Part shown: positions 58,850 through 64,000 of the stretch, one piece after another
Layout: each line of letters opens with the position of its first letter
Position numbering within the stretch: position 1 is the first letter of the stretch
From: Lachnospiraceae bacterium
GTDB taxonomy: Bacteria; Bacillota; Clostridia; Lachnospirales; Lachnospiraceae
Length of the DNA stretch: 64,000 bases
Assembly: GCA_017446045.1 (NCBI GenBank)
Contig: JAFSRP010000026.1
Location: forward strand, 1-64,000
Direction: 5' to 3'
The notes under the pieces: model-generated
The model's input: the letters and a program-made list of their open reading frames with translations, nothing else
Told to the model about the DNA's origin: nothing
Databases searched by the model: none
Made by a program: the position numbers and the translations under genes

Positions 58850-60253
58850 TCACGCGATAAACGGCTTTCCGATCCTGATGAGCGCGTCCGCAACCTTCTT
58901 CATATCCGCTTCCTCGATGCTCCAGTTGCTGAAGCTGCAGCGAAGATGCGGAACGCCGTCCACATCCGCCCGGTTCAGATAGGTGGTTCCTTCCTCCCGG
59001 ATCGCCTTCTCCAGATCCATGATCTCCTGACCGGTCACGCCCGGTTTATTCAGGGTAAACGCAAAACCGTTGATCAGCACAGGTCTGTGGATCTGATATA
59101 CGCCGCTTTCTTCCAGCAGATCCGCCAGGGCAGCTGCCAGCCGGCAGTCCCGTTCCACCATTTCCCTGAACCCGGTTTTCCCGTAGGCCATCAGGTTCAT
59201 CCAGACAGCCAGGGCACGGAACCTGCGGCTGCCTTCATTGCCCAGATGTTCAAGCGGGGTGCTTTCTGTCCAGTTATCATTGACCCGGACGGCCTGGGCA
59301 TAGGTCCTGTACTGCATTTCCCGGTAGTCTCTCCGGATCAGGGCGATCGCGCAGTCATAGTTCATATTCAGCCACTTATGTCCGTCGATCGTGATGCTGT
59401 CGGCTTCCTCCACACCGTCATACAGTCCGCTATATTCCGGGGAAGCCATCGCAAGCGCGCCCACGGCACCGTCCACATGAAGCCAGAAATCATATTTCTT
59501 TTTCAGATCCGCAATGGCGCGCAGATCATCCAGGTCGCCGGTGCTGGCAGTCCCCATGTTCGCGATTACGATGATCGCCTTGCCTGCCGCCTTCTGAAGC
59601 TCCGCCTCCAGCTTTGCCACATCGCCCCGGTCTCTTCCGGGCAGCTTCCCGTATTCGATGATGGAATTTCTTCCGAGTCCCAGAATGGAAAGCCCCTTAT
59701 AGATCGATGCATGGGCAAATGCGGACAATACCACCGGCCTTTCCAGACCGTAAATGCCGTCATTGGCTGTCTTTCCCTGTTTTGCCGCGGCCCATTCCCT
59801 GGCACAGGCCAGGGCGTTGGTCGTTGCCATCGTCGCCCCGGAGGTAAAGGATCCCACAAAATCTTCCCGAAGCCCCAGCAGGTCCTTCAGCCCTTCGATC
59901 GCCTCGTCTTCGATCTGCCGGTCCATGCAGTCGAGCTCACCAAAAGCGTTCTGGTCATAGAGCGATGTCATCCAGTCTCCGGCCAGCGCTGCCGGCGTGA
60001 CGCCGCCGATGACAAACCCGAAGAACCTGCTGCCGCTGTTTAACGCCAGGCCTTTGGAGTATTCGCTGATAAAAAGGTCCATAGCGCCTTCTGCACCCAG
60101 CCCGTCATCACTGATATGCCGGATGGGCTGCCGCTCCCATACCGGAAGCGCCTTGCCTGTCTCCCGCTGTGAAAAGAAGCGCTTCGCCTCCTGCTCGACT
60201 TTCTTTAAGATCTCCAGCTGACGTTCTCTGTCCGCCGCCATTTTCTGATTCAT
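58850..60253 (-). CDS. PLP-dependent group II decarboxylase
   Basis: A 467-residue fold-type I PLP enzyme of the aromatic/glutamate/tyrosine decarboxylase group. PLP-stacking His in SAFAHASIYK, the Asp of LHVDGAVGA and the Schiff-base Lys in TIDGHKWLN are present. The end of the protein has the LR C-term motif HLRCSFSNWSIEEAD. Substrate not predictable; relatives decarboxylate aromatic amino acids or aspartate. AAGGAGG precedes the ATG at 60253. Confidence 0.9.
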   Translation of the reverse strand: MNQKMAADRERQLEILKKVEQEAKRFFSQRETGKALPVWERQPIRHISDDGLGAEGAMDLFISEYSKGLALNSGSRFFGFVIGGVTPAALAGDWMTSLYDQNAFGELDCMDRQIEDEAIEGLKDLLGLREDFVGSFTSGATMATTNALACAREWAAAKQGKTANDGIYGLERPVVLSAFAHASIYKGLSILGLGRNSIIEYGKLPGRDRGDVAKLEAELQKAAGKAIIVIANMGTASTGDLDDLRAIADLKKKYDFWLHVDGAVGALAMASPEYSGLYDGVEEADSITIDGHKWLNMNYDCAIALIRRDYREMQYRTYAQAVRVNDNWTESTPLEHLGNEGSRRFRALAVWMNLMAYGKTGFREMVERDCRLAAALADLLEESGVYQIHRPVLINGFAFTLNKPGVTGQEIMDLEKAIREEGTTYLNRADVDGVPHLRCSFSNWSIEEADMKKVADALIRIGKPFIA

Positions 60254-60349
60254 CTATGACCTCCTTATGCTGCTGTTATGCCGTGATGATCCTGATGAAC
60301 GCCATCCCGGACTTGCTGTTCATAAGAAATAATAGCATAAAACAGAGAA

Positions 60350-60418
60350 ATATTGTTGCGTTCTCAACAATATAGAAGATACTATATTCTATAGGGTTGT
60401 AATATGTTGTCTCATATT
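60350..60418. promoter_or_regulatory. Three palindromes in the divergent decarboxylase/60456 gene promoter region
   Basis: ATATTGTTG-N6-CAACAATAT (60350-60373), CTATA-ttc-TATAG (60382-60394) and AATATG-N6-CATATT (60401-60418). They fill the space where both divergent promoters should lie, so binding here could control both genes. Confidence 0.6.
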
Positions 60419-60455
60419 GTTTCTTTTTTGATTTATGAAGGAGCGTGAAATCATT

Positions 60456-60890
60456 ATGGGAATTACTCTTTTTGAACGCTGGAGTCCGGAATACGCATTG
60501 GAAAATGCCTTTGACGATATGAGAAAGTCAGGGCTGGACGGATTGAAAAAACATCTCACCTCGAATGCTCTTCAGACTGTGAACACTCTCGAATCTTTCT
60601 CCGGAAGGCCGGAAGTCTCTCTGCTCACAACAGCTTTTATGGGCGGCAACGCAGTGAATTTTCTGCTGGAGAAACTCAATGAATGTGACTGGACTATCCG
60701 TGACGTGATGAAAGGATCCGAATCCTCAAAAGCGGTCATCGGTTTCGAATATCAGGATATAATGGCCGGAACCATCGAACTGACGATGATCAAAGAGGAC
60801 AGCATATGGAAGATCGACAGTCTGGCTATGCCGAAGTTCGATAAATTTGCTCTGCCGCAGAAAGAGTCGGGTGAAACTGCTGAATCATAA
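60456..60890 (+). CDS. Small soluble protein, possibly NTF2-like
   Basis: A 144-residue acidic protein of alpha+beta type: an N-terminal helix (AFDDMRKSGLDGLKKHLT), strands FEYQDIMAGTIELTMIKEDSIWKI and a C-terminal tail, resembling small NTF2-like/DUF4878 folds. The ATG at 60456 is used because AAGGAG stands 12 bases before it; an ATG at 60435 has no site. It is alone on the plus strand between palindromes and its terminator. Confidence 0.65.
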   Translation: MGITLFERWSPEYALENAFDDMRKSGLDGLKKHLTSNALQTVNTLESFSGRPEVSLLTTAFMGGNAVNFLLEKLNECDWTIRDVMKGSESSKAVIGFEYQDIMAGTIELTMIKEDSIWKIDSLAMPKFDKFALPQKESGETAES

Positions 60891-60924
60891 GAATAACACT
60901 GCTGATACGAACAAAGCATATACG

Positions 60925-60956
60925 AACAGCGGAAGGAAAGATCCTTCCGCTGTTTT
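60925..60956 (+). terminator. Terminator of the 60456 gene
   Basis: Eleven-base stem AACAGCGGAAG / CTTCCGCTGTT followed by T. Confidence 0.8.
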
Positions 60957-60987
60957 CATGTCCGAACAGATATCTGCCTTTTGTTTT

Positions 60988-61941
60988 TCAGCTCACGACA
61001 TTGACCGGATTGCCTTCAAAGAACCCCCGGATGTCATCCGCCACAACGCCCACCAGGCGCTGCCGGGTCTCGAAGCCCTTCCAGCCCATGTGCGGCGTCA
61101 GGATCACGTTGCCCATGGTATAGAGCGGGTTATCCTCCGCCGGCGGTTCCGTCTCCTGTACATCAAGTCCCGCGCCGGCGATCCGCTTCTCTTTGAGCGC
61201 GCAGATCAGGGCCGGTTCATCGATCAGGGCACCTCTGGACGTGTTGATGAGGAACGCCGTCGGCTTCATCATCGCAAGCGTTTCTTCATTGATCAGATGA
61301 CGCGTCTTGTCATTCAGCGGACAATGCAGGGAAATATAATCACTTTCCCTGAGCAGCGTTTCCAATGACACAAAGCTCACGCCATCCACATCCTCCCGCG
61401 GCGTCCGGGTATGGCAAAGCACCTTCATATCCATCGCCTGTGCCACTTTGATGACCTGACGGCCGATATTTCCGTATCCTATGACGCCGATCGTCTTGCC
61501 GTTCAGCTCTACGTGCGGCACCTGGAGATATTTCGTAAAATTGCTCCTGTCGCCCTTTGCAAGCATCCCGATCTGTGTCTGCATCGCGGAGGAAAGGTTC
61601 AGCATCAGCATGACTGCCGTGTGCGCCACTCTGTGGGAGCTGTATGCAGGAACATTGCAGACGGTGATGCCTCTTTCCCTGGCAGCGTCGATCGCAATGT
61701 TATTATATCCCGTACCTGCTTCGCAGATCAGTTTTACACTTGCCGGAAAGCGGGCGATCATCTCCGCCGGAACCGGAAGCTCCTTTGTCACGACAGCTGC
61801 AGCGCCTTCTATGCGCCCGAGGATCTGATCCGGCGCACTGTCTTCATATACGACCGTATCCGGTGAGAGGACACTGAAATCCAGCAATCCGTCATAGTTC
61901 ATCTTCCCGGCATTCAGTACAACAACTTTCTGATTCCCCAT
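60988..61941 (-). CDS. D-isomer specific 2-hydroxyacid dehydrogenase
   Basis: A 317-residue NAD-dependent oxidoreductase. The Rossmann motif is GVIGYGNIGRQV (about 152), with catalytic Arg in NTSRGALID, Glu in LDVQETEP and His in TPHMGW, so the active site is complete. N-terminal EAGTGYNNIAIDAA is the usual substrate-domain signature. Substrate (lactate, glycerate, hydroxypyruvate or others) unknown. Confidence 0.92.
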   Translation of the reverse strand: MGNQKVVVLNAGKMNYDGLLDFSVLSPDTVVYEDSAPDQILGRIEGAAAVVTKELPVPAEMIARFPASVKLICEAGTGYNNIAIDAARERGITVCNVPAYSSHRVAHTAVMLMLNLSSAMQTQIGMLAKGDRSNFTKYLQVPHVELNGKTIGVIGYGNIGRQVIKVAQAMDMKVLCHTRTPREDVDGVSFVSLETLLRESDYISLHCPLNDKTRHLINEETLAMMKPTAFLINTSRGALIDEPALICALKEKRIAGAGLDVQETEPPAEDNPLYTMGNVILTPHMGWKGFETRQRLVGVVADDIRGFFEGNPVNVVS

Positions 61942-62174
61942 TTTTTCCTCCGTTCTCTTACTGAAAAACGATACCGGTCACGATCAGCACGACCTTCTTC
62001 CATCTGCTCTGTTTTCCTGATCCATAGTATATCTGATCCTTGCATGGATCAGCCTAAGCACAGATGTCTACAAAGATAAATTATATCGCGGATCCGTGCC
62101 CATCGCAACTGAACAGGTCCCGGGCAAGGCTCTTTTTCACGTCCGCTTCAGAACTCTGAGGTTCAAATGCCTAA

Positions 62175-62352
62175 ATTGCTACGTTTTTCCTGAAAATCAG
62201 CTGAAATGTAGCAAAAACAGACCCTTCAAAAGCTTTTTGCTTACTTCGATGCTACGTTTTTCTTTAAAATATACTTCTTTGTAGCAAAAGGTTTACATAT
62301 GTCGAAAATAATGCTACGTTTTTACGCTTTTGGGACGAAAACGTAGCATTTT
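62175..62352. repeat. Helically phased TGCTAC/GTAGCA array, copy B
   Basis: TGCTAC at 62177, 62250 and 62312; GTAGCA at 62208, 62281 and 62343. Every spacing equals that of copy A at 34764-34944, though the intervening bases differ. The motif GTTTACATATGTC is at 62291-62303. It lies in the 574-bp region between divergent genes (61942-62515), in which no other gene is seen. Confidence 0.8.
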
Positions 62353-62471
62353 CGTTATTTCCCATTTTATAGCATTTGCAGCATTGATCTACTGCGTTAT
62401 AGCTTATCAGATCCCCGGTTCGCCCCGGCACTGAAAGCCGTTGGCACTACATAGATTTTGTGATAGCATGT

Positions 62472-62480
62472 TGATATAAT
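62472..62480 (+). promoter_or_regulatory. Extended -10 promoter of the GH25/C39 gene
   Basis: TGA-TATAAT with weak -35, about 36 bp before the GTG start. Confidence 0.6.
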
Positions 62481-62515
62481 AAGATATCGCCAAAAGGTAA
62501 AAGAGGATCCGGAAA

Positions 62516-64000
62516 GTGACAAAAGGAAGAAGCCGAAAAAAGCGTTCGGGAAATCATACCAGTAAGATCATTATTGCAGTACTGCTTGTTCTGGCTGCTG
62601 TTCTTTTCGTGATCATCCGGATAAAGCAGGCTCCGAAAGAGCCGGGCCCCACGACAGGTCCCGCTGTTACGGAAACTCCGACAGAAAGCGCATCACAGCC
62701 GCCGGAAACGACCACGGAAACGGAACCGGTCACAGAAACGGAGCCTGAGCCCGAGTGGCGCTATTACATCGATAAATCCGGAAAGGAGCAGAGGTATCTT
62801 CTGGAGGAAGGCGCAGCCTTAAGAGAATTCGAATGGAATATCCCGCGGACAGATGAAAACGGAAATCCCGTATTTGAAAAGACAGATGACTCCTTCCCCG
62901 ATTATGAGATGATCCGGGGTATCGATGTCTCGAAGGAACAGGGGACGATCGACTGGTACCAAGTCAGAGATGCGCGCTGCGATTTTGTGATCCTGTGTGC
63001 CGATGAAAGATTTGAAGAGAACTATCGGGGCGCCTATGCACTGGGAATGAAGATCGGGGCATATTATCGCTCAAATGCGGCAACAGAAGAAGAAGCCCGG
63101 GAAGATGCCCGGGAATTCCTTGCATACCTTGAAGGAAAAGAGCTTGACCTTTTTGCGGCCTATGTTCCTGAAGATATGACGGACGGACAGCTTTTCCAAG
63201 AATCAGAGACCCCCCGAACGCGCATTGCCGAAGCATTCTGCGATACTGTGGAAACAGCAGGTTTTCAGCCTGCCATCTATGCGTCCATGTTTTCGGAAGC
63301 AGAGCGTTATGATATGTCAGAGCTTGCCGGAAAGTACGCTTTCTGGTATTCGGAATTCGCGGGTACTCCGGTGACCCCCTATCCCTTCTGCTGCTGGCAG
63401 TACTGCCTTACGGGCGGTATCCGGGGCGTGACCGGACCGGTCAACCTGGATGTCCTGCTTCTGCGGCCTTATGAGGAAAAGGAGGATGAGAAATCCATCT
63501 ACTCCTATACCCAGTTTTACGAGGAAGCTTACCAGATGACCACATGGGTGAACAAACGGGTGAGCGCAGCGGGATGGAACGGCGACTGGGCAAAGATCCA
63601 GGCCGCCGGCCGGGAATTCATGATGTTCGGCTGCGGCGTCTGCTGTCTGTCAAATTCCGTCAGTACACTGACAGACCGGGTGGTCGATCCCGAAGAAATG
63701 TATTATGCCCTGAAGGATCAGACCAACTATTATCCGGAATCGGGAGTAGGGGCTGTGAGCTGGGAATACCTGAAGTCCATGTGCGGATATTATGGTCTCA
63801 ATATGGATCTTCGCAGAAAACCTTCGGATTATGAGAGCTTTGTGAAGGAGATCCAGGCTTCCCCCACAGCCATCGTCCTCGTGGACGGGAACAATGACAA
63901 ACGGCTCTGGTGGTACACAGACGGACATTATGTGAATATCTGGAAGTACGACCCGGCGACCGGTACGGTCTTCGTGACGGATCCTTCCACGCATTTTAAC
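62516..64000 (+). CDS. Membrane-anchored GH25 lysozyme-like and C39-like peptidase protein (3' truncated)
   Basis: The first 495 residues of a gene running off the window. The GTG at 62516 follows AAGAGG at proper distance. A basic start and one membrane helix (IIIAVLLVLAAVLFVII) precede a Thr/Glu/Pro linker. From about 135 a GH25 muramidase fold (GIDVSKEQGTIDWYQV, KIGAYYRS, PAIYASMF, CWQYC) is seen; two acidic positions are changed (V217-P-E219 for DxE, N310-L-D312 for D-L-N). From about 373 a C39-like peptidase domain starts with GCGVCC and has HYVNIW (His 471). Likely a peptidoglycan hydrolase or binder held at the membrane. Confidence 0.8.
   Translation, partial: MTKGRSRKKRSGNHTSKIIIAVLLVLAAVLFVIIRIKQAPKEPGPTTGPAVTETPTESASQPPETTTETEPVTETEPEPEWRYYIDKSGKEQRYLLEEGAALREFEWNIPRTDENGNPVFEKTDDSFPDYEMIRGIDVSKEQGTIDWYQVRDARCDFVILCADERFEENYRGAYALGMKIGAYYRSNAATEEEAREDAREFLAYLEGKELDLFAAYVPEDMTDGQLFQESETPRTRIAEAFCDTVETAGFQPAIYASMFSEAERYDMSELAGKYAFWYSEFAGTPVTPYPFCCWQYCLTGGIRGVTGPVNLDVLLLRPYEEKEDEKSIYSYTQFYEEAYQMTTWVNKRVSAAGWNGDWAKIQAAGREFMMFGCGVCCLSNSVSTLTDRVVDPEEMYYALKDQTNYYPESGVGAVSWEYLKSMCGYYGLNMDLRRKPSDYESFVKEIQASPTAIVLVDGNNDKRLWWYTDGHYVNIWKYDPATGTVFVTDPSTHFN

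Overview
The window looks like a chromosomal segment of a Gram-positive anaerobe of class Clostridia, most probably Lachnospiraceae or a near relative, at roughly 55 % GC. Pointers are the dnaX-ybaB-recR block, the short bacterial SRP RNA, a group II (ECF) transporter with fused ATPases, DUF6485 and DUF1847 cysteine-rich proteins, a PdaA-type deacetylase, choline-binding-like surface repeats, and clean TTGACA-17-TATAAT or extended -10 promoters. The species cannot be fixed from sequence alone. Most genes are on the minus strand. No rRNA, insertion sequence, CRISPR array or intact prophage was seen; the only tRNAs are one Glu/Asn pair.

Layout. 1-2.4 kb: two short tandem arrays of about 52 bp period, a secreted mosaic surface protein flanked by near-identical terminators, then tRNA-Asn and tRNA-Glu (minus) with a duplicated tRNA-Glu 3' end that looks like an integration scar. 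2.5-6.3 kb: MATE pump, and divergently patatin, LysE exporter and sirtuin. 6.7-13.5 kb: one long minus-strand unit dnaX-ybaB-recR-TPR protein-cvpA with a visible promoter and terminator. 13.6-15.8 kb: tadA, a DUF6485 protein and a second MATE pump. 15.8-20.4 kb: a self-contained operon of an opine-type dehydrogenase and a complete ECF transporter. 21.0-25.4 kb: a unit of PEBP-like protein, amino-acid permease, unknown protein and acylating aldehyde dehydrogenase. 25.5-30.4 kb: housekeeping (rsmA, SRP RNA, ABC-F ATPase, TatD, SpoU-type methyltransferase). 30.6-34.7 kb: two lipoproteins. 35-44 kb: DUF1847, PHP phosphoesterase, a MoxR/DUF58/membrane protein cluster, another lipoprotein, a Nudix hydrolase and several unknowns. 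44.3-50.2 kb: an XRE-desulfoferrodoxin fusion regulator, then a TRAP transporter with a D-threonine-aldolase-like enzyme and its probable XRE-cupin regulator. 50.3-54.3 kb: an SOS-like group (LexA-type repressor, YolD-like protein, Y-family polymerase) interrupted by a peptidoglycan deacetylase. 54.6-64 kb: cation efflux, glutaredoxin, VWA protein, phosphatase, PLP decarboxylase, hydroxyacid dehydrogenase and a GH25/C39 cell-wall protein running off the edge.

The most unusual signals are (i) two distant intergenic elements (34.8 and 62.2 kb) that carry the same six-word array TGCTAC/GTAGCA with identical spacings of 31, 42, 31, 31 and 31 bp, i.e. near-integral helical turns; (ii) the opine dehydrogenase-ECF operon, a plausible undescribed opine or opine-metallophore uptake system; (iii) a transcription factor fused to an apparently complete two-metal desulfoferrodoxin module with repeated operator-like sequence in front of it; and (iv) a TRAP/D-hydroxy-amino-acid operon with a palindromic operator at its promoter.
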